A stretch of 64,000 nt of DNA from Natronomonas salsuginis (GCF_005239135.1 NZ_QKNX01000003.1:124001-188000); one strand, 5' to 3'; positions 9,175-18,373 are shown, numbered from the stretch's first letter. Made by a program: numbers and translations. The notes: generated from the sequence alone by a model not told the origin.

Positions 9175-9406
9175 GTTCGAACGTCGAACGTGACACGCGC
9201 GACGACGCGAGGACGAAGCGCAAACACCGAGCCTTCAAGCCGCTCGGGGGCCAAGATCCGACCCGGTGGCGGTGACGACAGTTACCCCCTCTGAGCCCCT
9301 TGTGATGAGGGATGTTCCCCGAGCCACCGTTCCGAACGACGAGCTGCCGGTTCGCACGGTCGGATCGATCGATGGGTTTGAACCGATGGCCGCGCGTACC
9401 GCCGAC

Positions 9407-10027
9407 ATGACCGATTGGGACGAGCGATTCGGCAGCGGACAGTACCCCCAAGAGCCGGAACCCTCGGCGCTGTTGCGGCGCTACGTCGATTCGCTCCCGA
9501 CGGGCCGCGCGCTCGACGTGGCGGCGGGCACCGGGCGGAACGCCGTCTTCTTGGCCGAGCGCGGCCACCGGGTCGACGCGCTCGACGCGTCGCGGGTCGG
9601 CCTCGAAATCACGCGCGATCGGGCGGCCGAGCGGGGCGTCGAAGACCGGCTCGACCCTGTGCAGGCGGACGTTCCGACGTACGAGTTCCCGACCGACACC
9701 TACGACCTCGTGACGATCAGTTTCTACCGCGCAGTCGATCGGTTGTCGGACATCAAGGCGTCGCTGATCGAGGGCGGAATCCTCTTCGCCGAACACCACC
9801 TGCGCACGACCGATTCGGTGTCGAGCGGCCCCAGCGGTGACCGCTACCGATTCGCGGCGAACGAACTCCTCCGAGCGACGCTGGATCTCACCGTCCTCGC
9901 CTACGAGGAACGGACCGAGCGCCGCTCTGACGGGCGATCCGGAGCGATCGCCCGCGTAGTCGCCCGGAACACGTCGGGGCAGCGACAGTCGTACCCGCCG
10001 CTCGAAGCGGCGGACACCGAGACGTAG
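9407..10027 (+). CDS. Class I SAM-dependent methyltransferase (TehB-like)
   Basis: The start at 9407 gives MTDWDERFGSGQYPQEPEPS, a common opening of small TehB-type methyltransferases; earlier in-frame codons look non-coding. The 206-residue product has SAM motif I ALDVAAGTGRNAVFLAERGH and motif II VDALDAS. The substrate is unknown; relatives act on tellurite, thiols or small molecules. The 232-nt upstream gap shows nothing distinctive. Confidence 0.8.
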   Translation: MTDWDERFGSGQYPQEPEPSALLRRYVDSLPTGRALDVAAGTGRNAVFLAERGHRVDALDASRVGLEITRDRAAERGVEDRLDPVQADVPTYEFPTDTYDLVTISFYRAVDRLSDIKASLIEGGILFAEHHLRTTDSVSSGPSGDRYRFAANELLRATLDLTVLAYEERTERRSDGRSGAIARVVARNTSGQRQSYPPLEAADTET

Positions 10028-10034
10028 CCGACGA

Positions 10035-10316
10035 TCAGTCGTCCGAAACGGCGGGGTCAGCGGTGCCGTCGGTGGCCACCTCCCCGGTATCGGTGAGTTC
10101 GTAGAGGTTCTGTCGCGCGTCGGCGAAGTACACGTCCTCGGAGACGATCTCGATCGCTTCGAGCCGTTCGAGGGCGTAGCGGACGGTTCGAGCCGAAAGC
10201 ATCGACTCCTCGACGATGCGTTTTTGCGTCATCCCACCGTTATACTCAAGTACTTTATAAACGAGCTTCGCGCTGGGCGGAAGATCTGTGAGTGCTTCCC
10301 CGTCGGAATCGGCCAT
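10035..10316 (-). CDS. Small winged-helix (MarR-like) transcriptional regulator
   Basis: A 93-residue wHTH protein starting MADSDGEALTDLPPSAKLV. The helix-turn-helix runs MTQKRIVEESMLSARTVRYALERLE, followed by a wing and an acidic tail. There is no ligand-binding domain. A TATA-like run (minus strand TATTTATACG, near 10341-10352) sits about 25-35 nt upstream, fitting a leaderless transcript. It is divergent from the EMC6-like/RLI pair; whether it regulates them is unknown. Confidence 0.8.
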   Translation of the reverse strand: MADSDGEALTDLPPSAKLVYKVLEYNGGMTQKRIVEESMLSARTVRYALERLEAIEIVSEDVYFADARQNLYELTDTGEVATDGTADPAVSDD

Positions 10317-10459
10317 CTCTACTCCACAGAAGGGCCGCCAAGCGTATAAATATTGGAGTCGCACGAAGACGGACGTCGTCGATGGAACCGGACCAGCGTC
10401 CGAAACGCTGGCGTCGCGGGAACGAACCGCTTTTGACGACGGATGGCCCAACGGTACGT

Positions 10460-10777
10460 ATGGCAACCGATACGGTCGAGCGTCGGACCGCACACGTCCG
10501 TGGCGTCACCGTCACGACGATCGCGTGTCTTGCCGGCGTCATCGCCGCCGTCATCTCCACGACCGTCGCGGCGGGAGCCGAGGACACGCTCGCCGTCTAC
10601 ATCCTCGCGAGCGCGGTCATCGTGCAGTTCCCGCTCTTTCGCGTCCTCGAGATGGTCGGCCTCGAACTGAACGCCGACGACTTCGGGGCGAAAGACTACC
10701 TCTACGTCGCGTTCATGACGTTCGCCTTCTGGTTCGTGTGCTGGGCGATCCTCCTCGAGACCGGAGCGAGCTTCTGA
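10460..10777 (+). CDS. EMC6-like small membrane protein
   Basis: A 105-residue protein starting MATDTVERRTAHVRG, with three predicted membrane segments (TTIACLAGVIAAVIS, then YILASAVIVQFPLF, then VAFMTFAFWFVCWAILL). The size, topology and position directly before rli fit the archaeal EMC6-like proteins. EMC6 is a core membrane-insertase subunit in eukaryotes. Its TGA overlaps the next ATG (ATGA at 10777), so it is translationally coupled to rli. Confidence 0.75.
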   Translation: MATDTVERRTAHVRGVTVTTIACLAGVIAAVISTTVAAGAEDTLAVYILASAVIVQFPLFRVLEMVGLELNADDFGAKDYLYVAFMTFAFWFVCWAILLETGASF

Positions 10778-12615
10778 TGGCCGACGACAGCATCGCCGTG
10801 GTCGATCTGGACCGCTGCCAGCCCGACCGGTGTAACTACGAATGCGCGAACTTCTGTCCGCCGAACCGGACCGGCGAGGAGTGCATCGTCACCCGCGAGG
10901 AGCGCCACGGGGACGACGAGTACTACGCGGGCGGCCCCGACCAGATCTCGATCTCCGAGGAGCTGTGTCTCGGCGAGACCTGCGGGATATGCGTCGAGAA
11001 GTGTCCCTTCGACGCGATCGAGATCATCAACCTCCCGCAGGAACTCGACGAGGTCCCGACGCACCGGTACGGCGAGAACAGCTTCGCGCTGTACGGGCTG
11101 CCCGCCCCTCAGGAGGGGCGGGTGACCGGGATTTTGGGACCGAACGGGATCGGGAAGACGACCGCCGTCCACATCCTCGCCGACGAGATCACGCCGAACC
11201 TCGGTCGGTTCGAGGACGAGCCGAACTGGGAAGAAGTGCTGGCGGAGTATCGCGGGACCGCGCTGCAAGAGTACCTCGAAGACCTCCAAGACGGCGACGT
11301 GACGGTCGCCCGAAAACCGCAGTACGTCGACAAGATCCCCGACACCTTCGACGGGAAGACGAGCGAGCTGCTCGCGGGCGTCGACGAACGCGGCGTCGCC
11401 GACGAGCTCGTCGAGCGACTCGAGATCGAGGCGGTGATCGACCAGCCGATCGACACGCTCTCCGGCGGCGAACTCCAGCGCGTCGCCTTGGCCGCGACGC
11501 TCGTCCGGGACGCCGACTTCTACTTCCTCGACGAGATCACGCCGTATCTCGATATCGGCCAGCGCGTGACGGCGGCGCGGCTGATCCAGCAGCTCTCGGC
11601 GGACGATCGCTCGATGCTCGTCGTCGAACACGACCTCGCGGTGCTCGACCTGCTCGCCGACGCGCTCCACGTCGCCTACGGTGAGCCGGGCGTCTTCGGC
11701 GTCATCACGCCGCCGAAATCGACGAAGGGCGGGATCAACGAGTACCTCCACGGCTACCTCGAAAACGAGAACATGCGGATCCGGCCGGGAGCGATCGAGT
11801 TCGAGGAGCACGCCCCGCGAACGGAGGGCTACGGCGACACGCTCGTCGAGTACCCCGCGATGACCAAGTCCTACGGCGATGGCGAGTTCAGCCTCGAGAT
11901 CGACGCCGGCGAGATCCGTCAAAACGAGGTGCTGGGCATCGTCGGCCCGAACGGGATCGGCAAGTCGACGTTCGCGAAGCTGCTCGCCGGGCGCTTAGAG
12001 CCCGACGAGGGGAGCTTCGATGCGACCCTCGACATCTCGTACAAACCGCAGTACGTCGAGATCGATCAGCCGATGCGCGTCGACGCGTTCCTCTCGTCGA
12101 TCACCGACGACTTCGGCTCCTCCTATTGGACCACCGAGATCGCGAATCCGCTCCAGCTCGAACGCATCATGGAGCAGAACCTCTCGGATCTCTCCGGCGG
12201 CGAGCGCCAGCGGGTCGCCATCGCGGCGTGTCTCTCGAAGGAAGCCGACCTCTACCTCCTCGACGAGCCCTCCGCGCACCTCGACGTCGAACAGCGGGTG
12301 CTCGCGACGCGGGCCATTCGCCGCTACACCGAGAACCACGACAAGACCGCGATGGTGATCGACCACGACATCTACATGATCGACCTGCTCTCGGATCGCC
12401 TGCAGGTGTTCGAGGGGACGCCCGCCGAGCGCGGTCACGCCGGCCGCCCGATGGGGATGCGCGAGGGGATGAACACCTTCCTCGCGAACCTCGATGTGAC
12501 GTTTCGTCGCGACGAGCGCACGGGTCGCCCCCGAATCAACAAGCCCGGCTCCCAGAAAGATCGCCAACAGAAGAACGCGGGCGAGTACTACTACGCGCCG
12601 ACCGACTCGAACTGA
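10777..12615 (+). CDS. rli: Ribosome recycling ATPase RLI/ABCE1
   Basis: A 612-residue ABCE1 orthologue. The N-terminal iron-sulfur region has two cysteine clusters (residues ~10-30 and CLGETCGICVEKCP). Two ABC modules follow, with Walker A GPNGIGKTT and GPNGIGKST and signatures LSGGELQR and LSGGERQR. It splits ribosomes after termination. The start is fixed by the ATGA overlap with the EMC6-like gene. Confidence 0.97.
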   Translation: MADDSIAVVDLDRCQPDRCNYECANFCPPNRTGEECIVTREERHGDDEYYAGGPDQISISEELCLGETCGICVEKCPFDAIEIINLPQELDEVPTHRYGENSFALYGLPAPQEGRVTGILGPNGIGKTTAVHILADEITPNLGRFEDEPNWEEVLAEYRGTALQEYLEDLQDGDVTVARKPQYVDKIPDTFDGKTSELLAGVDERGVADELVERLEIEAVIDQPIDTLSGGELQRVALAATLVRDADFYFLDEITPYLDIGQRVTAARLIQQLSADDRSMLVVEHDLAVLDLLADALHVAYGEPGVFGVITPPKSTKGGINEYLHGYLENENMRIRPGAIEFEEHAPRTEGYGDTLVEYPAMTKSYGDGEFSLEIDAGEIRQNEVLGIVGPNGIGKSTFAKLLAGRLEPDEGSFDATLDISYKPQYVEIDQPMRVDAFLSSITDDFGSSYWTTEIANPLQLERIMEQNLSDLSGGERQRVAIAACLSKEADLYLLDEPSAHLDVEQRVLATRAIRRYTENHDKTAMVIDHDIYMIDLLSDRLQVFEGTPAERGHAGRPMGMREGMNTFLANLDVTFRRDERTGRPRINKPGSQKDRQQKNAGEYYYAPTDSN

Positions 12616-12677
12616 TCGGGGGCGTTCACCGACGAGCGCCGGGTCGGCCGGAAATCGCCGCCAACACCCATCGCCCC

Positions 12678-12684
12678 TTTTAAA
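12678..12684 (+). promoter_or_regulatory. TATA box of hjc
   Basis: CCTTTTAAATCG contains TTTTAAA centred about 28 nt before the hjc ATG at 12709. That is the spacing expected for a leaderless haloarchaeal transcript. Confidence 0.6.
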
Positions 12685-12708
12685 TCGCCGCGTCCCCCAG
12701 ACTCGCCA

Positions 12709-13233
12709 ATGGCGAATCCGAACGCGAAGGGCGATCGCCGCGAGCGCGAACTCGTCACGAAGCTCGACGAGGCCGGCTTCGCGGTCATGCGCGCGCCCGC
12801 CTCGGGCAGCGCGACCGAGCGCGAGCTCCCGGACGTGCTCGCGGGCGACGGCGAGACGTTCTACGCGATCGAGGCGAAGTCCTCGGCGGGCAACCCGATC
12901 TACCTCTCCGGCGAGGAGATCGAGGCGCTCGTGTACTTCGCGCGGAACTTCGGCGCGAAACCCCGCGTCGGCGTCCGGTTCGACCGGGAGGACTGGTACT
13001 TTTTCCACCCCGGCGATCTGTATCAGACCGACGGCGGCAACTACCGTGTGAAAAAAGAGACCGCGCTCGCCGACGGAACGGATTTCGCGGAGTTCACCGG
13101 CGGATCGAAGAAGGTGACGCTCGACGAGATCGCCGTCGAGGACGCGGACGACGGCGACGAGGACGTCCGCGAGATCGTCGGCGCGGTCGAGCGCGGCGAC
13201 CTCTCGGTGGACGACGCGGTCGAGATGCTGTAA
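12709..13233 (+). CDS. hjc: Holliday junction resolvase Hjc
   Basis: A 174-residue archaeal resolvase. The nuclease residues are visible: Glu in [12 protein letters not shown], Asp in LPDVLAG and the E-x-K in AIEAKSS. After the ~130-residue core is an acidic tail with a short helical segment ([23 protein letters not shown]) not needed for the core fold. It resolves four-way junctions in recombination. Confidence 0.95.
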   Translation: MANPNAKGDRRERELVTKLDEAGFAVMRAPASGSATERELPDVLAGDGETFYAIEAKSSAGNPIYLSGEEIEALVYFARNFGAKPRVGVRFDREDWYFFHPGDLYQTDGGNYRVKKETALADGTDFAEFTGGSKKVTLDEIAVEDADDGDEDVREIVGAVERGDLSVDDAVEML

Positions 13234-13315
13234 GTGGGAAATGCCGCCGCGGGCCGTCGGGACGGTATTTAAACCCCGTCGGAAGGCGCGAGCGGCCCGT
13301 ATGAACAACTGCGCC

Positions 13316-13370
13316 GAGGCGGCGGATCGCTTATAAATGATCGTCACGAGGCGGGCGAGCCGCTTATAAA
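13316..13370 (+). repeat. Tandem promoter-like repeat upstream of the NOG1-type gene
   Basis: Two near-identical units, GAGGCGG...CGCTTATAAA at 13316-13337 and 13348-13370, lie 32-33 nt apart in the 208-nt gap between hjc and the next gene. Both end in TTATAAA. A further TTTAAA (13268-13273) and TTATA (13414-13418) make four TATA-like elements in this gap. Confidence 0.6.
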
Positions 13371-13413
13371 CTCGTTCGGGCCGTAGCCGCCGTCTCGGCG
13401 GGAGACACGGCGC

Positions 13414-13418
13414 TTATA
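13414..13418 (+). promoter_or_regulatory. TATA element of the NOG1-type GTPase gene
   Basis: GGCGCTTATACG places TTATA about 26 nt before the ATG at 13442, the spacing of a leaderless start. The two upstream TTATAAA copies are too far away for leaderless initiation at this gene. Confidence 0.5.
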
Positions 13419-13441
13419 CGTGGTGGCGCACAAACGTGGGT

Positions 13442-14419
13442 ATGCACTTCGAGGACCTTCCGACGACGCCCCGGTCGGAGGAGCTGGTCGACAAGGCGTT
13501 CTCTCGGGCGGCGCGCGCGGGGCGGGCGAAACAGGGCACGGAGGCCCAGGAGTCGATGCTGCAGACGGCCGCGAACATCCTCTCGGACAACCTCGGTAAC
13601 GTCGTCACCTCGTGGCCCGACTTCGAGCTGGTCGACCCCTTCTACTACGAACTCGCGGACGCGACGCTCGCGGACACGGACGTCGGCGGCGTCGACCGGC
13701 TCCGACAGCACCTCTCGGAGGTAATGTGGGCCTCCAGACAGACCGACTCGATCAAGGAGGAGTATCACGGCCGGATCAGGAACGCCGACAGCGACACCGC
13801 GCGGAAGCATCGAAAGCAAGCGTTCGCGCGGCTCGCGGACATCACCGAACAAGTCGAAGACGAACTCTTCGCGATCAGCGAGGCGCGGGACGCCCTCAAG
13901 ACGCTGCCGGACATCCGCGCCGACGAGCCCGCGATCGTCGTCGCCGGCTACCCCAACGTCGGCAAGTCCTCGTTCGTCAACGGCGTGACGAACGCCAGAA
14001 ACGAGACGGCCGCCTACCCCTACACGACCACCCGGATCAGCGTCGGCCACCTCGAACGCGACCACATCCGGTATCAGCTGGTCGACACGCCGGGCCTGCT
14101 CGACCGACCCGCCGAGGACCGCAACCCGATCGAGTCCCAGGCCGTCTCGGCGTTGACCCACCTCGCCGATGCCGTCCTCGTCATGCTCGACGCCAGCGGG
14201 GAGTGCGGCTACCCGATCGAGGACCAGCTCGAACTGCTCGCCGATATCGAGGCGACGTTCGACGCCCCGGTGCTCGTCGTCTGCAACAAATCCGACCGGT
14301 CGACCGACGTCGAGGCCGATCTGTACATGAGCGTCGAGACGGGCGAGGGCGTCGAGAACGTCCTCGACGCCGCGATCGACGCCGTCGGCTACGAGCCGGA
14401 GTTGCCATTCGAAGGCTAA
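13442..14419 (+). CDS. NOG1-family GTP-binding protein
   Basis: A 325-residue archaeal NOG1-type GTPase. A helical N-terminal domain (~1-155, with MHFEDLPTTPRSEELVDKAF) is followed by a G domain with P-loop GYPNVGKSS, PYTTTRISVGHL (switch), DTPGLLDRPAEDRN and NKSD. Eukaryotic Nog1 works in 60S assembly, so a role in large-subunit biogenesis is likely. The ATG at 13442 is chosen over a GTG two codons upstream. Confidence 0.93.
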   Translation: MHFEDLPTTPRSEELVDKAFSRAARAGRAKQGTEAQESMLQTAANILSDNLGNVVTSWPDFELVDPFYYELADATLADTDVGGVDRLRQHLSEVMWASRQTDSIKEEYHGRIRNADSDTARKHRKQAFARLADITEQVEDELFAISEARDALKTLPDIRADEPAIVVAGYPNVGKSSFVNGVTNARNETAAYPYTTTRISVGHLERDHIRYQLVDTPGLLDRPAEDRNPIESQAVSALTHLADAVLVMLDASGECGYPIEDQLELLADIEATFDAPVLVVCNKSDRSTDVEADLYMSVETGEGVENVLDAAIDAVGYEPELPFEG

Positions 14420-14472
14420 CGCAGGCGTCAGGAAAACGGTACGATCGGTTCCGACGTGGCCGTCGGAGACGA

Positions 14473-15213
14473 TCAGCCGGTGGTCGTGTTGTACGTCACT
14501 TTCACCGCGTACTCGACGGAAACGTCGCCGAGGTCGACGCTCGTCGACTGGCCGGCCGCGCCGTCGCCCGCCGCCATCCCGTAGCGGACGGGAGTGAAGT
14601 TCCGCTGGGTCGCGTCGACGGTCGCGATGCTCGTCACGTGCAGCTCGCCGTTCTTCGCGATAGCGTCGGCCTGCGTCCGCGCGTCGCCCATCGCGTTCGC
14701 GATCGCCTCCTCTCGGAGCTCCGTCCGAGTGGCCTCCGAGAGCGTGAACTCGACGTTCTGGACCTCGGCGTCTGCATCGGCGGCGGCGTCGATGACCGCA
14801 CTGACGCGAGCGGGGTCGTCGAGCGTCACCTCGAAGGCGTGCGCGCCGCGGTACTCGGGGACATCACGCCCGTCCTGTGGTCGGGGGCGGTAGCTGTCGA
14901 TCCGGTAGTCGGTCGTCTCGTAGGCGTCGTCGCTCACGCCGGCCTCGTCGAGGTTCGACCGGAGCGCGTCGGCCGTCGATTCGAGGTCGTCTCGGACCGC
15001 GCCGGGATCGTCACCCTCCGCGACGGCCGCGACCCGGACCACGGCGCGGTCCGGCGGCGCGTCGGCCCCGCCGACCGCGTCGACCGAGATCGTTCGATCC
15101 GCGGCGTCGTCCGGCGATTGTGCGCCGATCGGCGAGACCACCGCGACGCCGACGAGCGTCATCGCCAGGATTGAAACCAGGATTATCAGTACAGCGAGTC
15201 TGTCGCGTTGCAT
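14473..15213 (-). CDS. SIMPL (DUF541) domain exported protein
   Basis: A 246-residue protein. An N-terminal hydrophobic segment (residues ~8-30, ending SPIGAQS) acts as signal or anchor. The SIMPL domain follows (ISVDAVGGADAPPDRAVVRV, then ARTQADAIAKNGELHVTSI). Family members are periplasmic or cell-surface, with unclear function. It is followed on the same strand by no close gene, and the DUF389 gene lies 84 nt upstream. Confidence 0.85.
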   Translation of the reverse strand: MQRDRLAVLIILVSILAMTLVGVAVVSPIGAQSPDDAADRTISVDAVGGADAPPDRAVVRVAAVAEGDDPGAVRDDLESTADALRSNLDEAGVSDDAYETTDYRIDSYRPRPQDGRDVPEYRGAHAFEVTLDDPARVSAVIDAAADADAEVQNVEFTLSEATRTELREEAIANAMGDARTQADAIAKNGELHVTSIATVDATQRNFTPVRYGMAAGDGAAGQSTSVDLGDVSVEYAVKVTYNTTTG

Positions 15214-15297
15214 AGCCGGACCAACGACGGGATCGGCCGTATAGACGACGGAGAGTCAAACGGCCGTTTGAGTCATGCGGGACACCGATCACCGCGG

Positions 15298-16596
15298 TCA
15301 GCCCGCGCGCTCTATTTCGACGTACAACACCTGCACGTCCGCGTCGATCCCGTGGTCGGTCCCGAGTCGGCGTTCGATGTCCGTCGCCAAGCCGCGCCGT
15401 GGAGCGTCCGGCGGGACGCCGACCGTGACGATGACCTCGGTGGGGCGATGAAAGAGGAAGTCGTCGGTTTGCGTCTGAACGTCGAGTTCGATGAGTTCGG
15501 CGTTCGAGTAGGCCGGATCCTCGAGTTCCGTGGCGACGCCGTCGCGGATCTCCTGTTCGGTCTGAGCGATCTGGTAGGAGTCGTAGGTGACGCCGCCGAG
15601 GAACACCGACAACAGCGCGATGGCGAAGACGAGGACGGCGACGCGCTTCAGCGTCGCCATCCTGGCGCGGTCGTGTCTGAAGAACTGCTCGGGACGGTAC
15701 CCGGCGTACCACAGCACGACGAGCGCGGCGAGATTGATCGAGAGGACGTTGACCGCGACGAGGACGCCCGACCCGACCGCGAGCGCCGGGTTGCCGTAGG
15801 CGATCCCGATCCCGACCGTCGCGGCGGGCGGGATCAACGCGACGGCGATCATGACGCCGACGAGCGCCGACGAGACGCCGGTCATCAGGCTCACGGCACC
15901 GGCGATCCCCGCGCCGATCGCGACCGCGAGCGAGAGCACGCTCGGCGAGAGCCGCTCGGCGACTTCAGAGAGCGTGAGCGGGTCCAGCCCCGGCGGCACG
16001 AGGTTCGTCAGTTTGACGAACATCGCGAAGACCGTCGCGGACGCGACCGCGAGTACGACCCCGAAGAGTTGGAGGCCGACGCCTCGGCGGAACAGCTCTC
16101 CGTCGTCGATGACGCTCCCGACGGCAGCGGCCATCGCCGGTCCGATGAGCGGCGCGATCACCATCGAGCCGACCACGGTCGCGGGGGAGTCAAGCAGGAG
16201 TCCGGCCGTTGCGATCACCGCCGAAACAACGGTCATGATGATGTACGTCGGCAGCGCGGCAGCGAGTTCCTCCGCACGGGACTCCAGCTCTTGGCGCGCG
16301 ATTCGCTCCTCGTTTTCTTCTTTCCCGGCGTACTCCTCGGTGAGCGCCTCGAACCGCTCGGACTCGACCGTCTCGGCGCTGATGACGACGGTGTACGCCT
16401 CCCGTTCGAGGCCGACGTTCCGGAGCTGTTCGAGTACCGGCTCGACGGCGCTCGTCGGCAGCGGGAAGTACGCGACGGCGGTGTACCCTCGCCCGCTGGT
16501 CTCGTCGGTGACGACGTAGTCGATCCCCTCCTCGTCCAGGAGTCTCAGGACGGTTTGGCGTTTCCCGGTTGGGATCGTCACTTGAACGAGTCGCAC
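15298..16596 (-). CDS. TIGR00341/DUF389 family membrane protein
   Basis: The start is read as GTG at 16596 (first residues MRLVQVTIPTGKRQTVLRLL), which matches the usual start of this family; the frame is open to 16677 but with unlikely sequence. The 432-residue product has a cytoplasmic N-terminal ferredoxin-like region (~1-130) and then about seven membrane segments with conserved DSPATVVGSMVIAPLIGP. It is probably a transporter or channel; the substrate is unknown. Confidence 0.85.
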   Translation of the reverse strand: MRLVQVTIPTGKRQTVLRLLDEEGIDYVVTDETSGRGYTAVAYFPLPTSAVEPVLEQLRNVGLEREAYTVVISAETVESERFEALTEEYAGKEENEERIARQELESRAEELAAALPTYIIMTVVSAVIATAGLLLDSPATVVGSMVIAPLIGPAMAAAVGSVIDDGELFRRGVGLQLFGVVLAVASATVFAMFVKLTNLVPPGLDPLTLSEVAERLSPSVLSLAVAIGAGIAGAVSLMTGVSSALVGVMIAVALIPPAATVGIGIAYGNPALAVGSGVLVAVNVLSINLAALVVLWYAGYRPEQFFRHDRARMATLKRVAVLVFAIALLSVFLGGVTYDSYQIAQTEQEIRDGVATELEDPAYSNAELIELDVQTQTDDFLFHRPTEVIVTVGVPPDAPRRGLATDIERRLGTDHGIDADVQVLYVEIERAG

Positions 16597-16715
16597 GCCG
16601 TAGGCGTCGCTCCCCGAGCCGATAAACCCAACCGTTCGGTGGGCTTCACGAACCGGACGCGGACCGTGGCGGCACAACGGCTAGGTGGACGGCGGACACA
16701 TCGTCGCACACGTCC

Positions 16716-17110
16716 ATCGAGTTCGAGCGGTCGGCCGACGAAGCGCGTTTCAAGAGTCCCCTCGAGGAGTTCGAGACGGTGTCCGAGGAGATCGGGCACC
16801 GGAGCGATCCGCTGACGGGGCGCAGCGTCAGAGTCGTCCCACAGACGGCTCCGAACCCCGATCCGGACGGCGCGCCGGAGCCCGAAATCGGCGACGTGGC
16901 GTGGATCGCGCCGTTCGCCCCGCTGGGGCAGTGGCACGTCGCCGGCGTCGCCGACGCGACCGGGCTGTTGGACCCGGAGGAAAGAGCCGTCGAGGACGTC
17001 GCGACCAGGATCGCGAACGTGCTCGACTACTCTAAACGGTACACGATCAGCGGACGATCGACGCTGCGCCCGAAACGTGCACCCTCGAGGTCGCGGCGCA
17101 CTTCGAGTAG
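16716..17110 (+). pseudogene. Decayed galactose-1-phosphate uridylyltransferase-like gene
   Basis: The first frame from about 16716 reads IEFERSADEARFKSPL and [14 protein letters not shown], the opening of haloarchaeal GalT-like (HIT superfamily) proteins. It then jumps to [19 protein letters not shown], which belongs near the C-terminus of that family. About 150-200 middle residues, including the catalytic HxHxQ region, are missing. Near 17040-17060 the frame must shift to continue as [14 protein letters not shown] and the stop at 17108-17110. No good start codon precedes it. I read this as an internal deletion plus frameshift. The family assignment is by eye. Confidence 0.6.
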
Positions 17111-17180
17111 CCGCGCGGCGCATAGCCGGGGGCGATCGGCCCGGTCGATCGAACCGTCCGAATCCACCGGATCGGTCGGC

Positions 17181-17186
17181 TTATAC
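17181..17186 (+). promoter_or_regulatory. TATA element of engB
   Basis: GGCTTATACGCG sits with TTATAC 23-28 nt before the engB ATG at 17209, suggesting a leaderless transcript. Confidence 0.5.
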
Positions 17187-17208
17187 GCGTCACCGGCCAA
17201 CGGCGGGT

Positions 17209-17826
17209 ATGTTCGAGACGCGCCCCGACCGCGACGCCGAGGTGGTCCTCATCGGGCGGTCCAACGTGGGCAAGTCGACGCTGATGCGAGAGATCACGGG
17301 TCACACGTTCGACACGGGCGGCAAGCCGGGCGTCACAAAGAAGCCGAACCATTACGACTGGTCGTCGGAAGACTTCGTCATCACCGACCTCCCCGGCTTC
17401 GGGTTCATGTCCGGCGTCCCCGACGACGTCCGCGAACGGATCAAAACCGACGTGGTGCGATACATCGAGGCGAACGCCGAGAAGATCCTCGTCGGGATCT
17501 TGGTCGTGGACGGCAAGTCCGTGATCGACATCATCGACCGACACTCCGGGCCGGACGAGATCCCCCACGACGTCGAGATGTTCGGCTTCCTCCAGGAGCT
17601 CGAAATTCCCGCGGTCGTCGCGGTCAACAAGATGGACAAGGTCGACGACCGCGACGAGCGCCTCGACGCGCTGGCCGAACGGCTCGGCCTCTACACCCCG
17701 TGGCAGCAGTTCGCCGAGACCATCGCACCGGTCTCGGCGAAGCGCGGATCGGTCGACCCGCTCAACGAGGCCGTCCGAGAGCACCTCCACGAGGCGAAGC
17801 GAGACGACCTGTTCAAGTTCTTCTGA
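17209..17826 (+). CDS. engB: GTP-binding protein EngB
   Basis: A 205-residue TrmE-Era-EngA-EngB-type GTPase. G1 is [10 protein letters not shown]3 is [11 protein letters not shown]4 is NKMDKVDD and G5 is VSAKRG. Bacterial homologues act in 50S ribosome assembly. The start at 17209 is supported by the TATA spacing and by the conserved beginning [16 protein letters not shown]. Confidence 0.93.
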   Translation: MFETRPDRDAEVVLIGRSNVGKSTLMREITGHTFDTGGKPGVTKKPNHYDWSSEDFVITDLPGFGFMSGVPDDVRERIKTDVVRYIEANAEKILVGILVVDGKSVIDIIDRHSGPDEIPHDVEMFGFLQELEIPAVVAVNKMDKVDDRDERLDALAERLGLYTPWQQFAETIAPVSAKRGSVDPLNEAVREHLHEAKRDDLFKFF

Positions 17827-17844
17827 CGGTCGTCGCCACGCTGG

Positions 17845-18213
17845 CTAGTTTTCTGGCCGATCCTTCGAGAGGAACTGTCCCCACAGATCGCGGCGGTCCG
17901 CGATCTCCCGATAGGCCCGCTCGCGAAACCGCTCGTAATCCTCGAACTGGCCGAGAAATCGGGTCAGATCGCGCGTTCCCGGCGGCACGTCGGCCCGCGC
18001 GAACGTCTGTTCGGCCGCCGCGCCGCAGGAGTAGACCGCCTCGTCGGTCAACAGGTGCACACACGACTCGTAGTCGTCGGGGAGTCGCGCGCGCTGGTCG
18101 TCGGTGAGATCGGAAAAGCCGACCAACTCCAGGTCGGTTCGCCGTCCGAAGTAGTCGGCCCACCAGGTGCAGAATCCACAGTCGTCGTCGTAGACGAGCA
18201 CGTCGCCGCTCAT
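17845..18213 (-). CDS. DCC-type thiol-disulfide oxidoreductase-like (DUF393)
   Basis: A 122-residue protein with the DxxCxxC motif at the start (VYDDDCGFCTWWADYF), the defining feature of DUF393/DCC proteins of thioredoxin-like fold. A later cysteine occurs in AVYSCGAAAEQ. The ATG at 18213 is chosen; a GTG two codons earlier is possible. Probably a redox protein; the partner is unknown. It is convergent with engB. Confidence 0.85.
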   Translation of the reverse strand: MSGDVLVYDDDCGFCTWWADYFGRRTDLELVGFSDLTDDQRARLPDDYESCVHLLTDEAVYSCGAAAEQTFARADVPPGTRDLTRFLGQFEDYERFRERAYREIADRRDLWGQFLSKDRPEN

Positions 18214-18346
18214 GCGCACTCGTTACACCGCGAGACTCATATGTACCCCGGAACGATCGCGCACAATCGCGCCCGCGCCGCCGGGTCCGTCGGTTCCTCA
18301 CCGCGGTCGATCGGCGGGACCGGTCCGGAGTCCGACCGGAACGTTT

Positions 18347-18373
18347 GTGTATTGTGCAATATATACAATACAC
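18347..18373. promoter_or_regulatory. Dyad operator over a TATA-like core
   Basis: A perfect 9-bp inverted repeat, GTGTATTGT (18347-18355) and ACAATACAC (18365-18373), encloses GCAATATAT, which includes a TATA-like run. It is the only AT-rich island in this GC-rich gap. It lies 113 nt before the transporter start at 18486 and 134 nt before the divergent DCC gene start. Overlap of the dyad with a TATA element suggests a repressor site. Confidence 0.55.

Noticed and set aside
10292-10459. Upstream in-frame extension of the EMC6-like gene.
   Set aside because: It is Arg/Pro-rich, overlaps the divergent regulator's promoter and lacks family similarity. The ATG at 10460 fits the family length.
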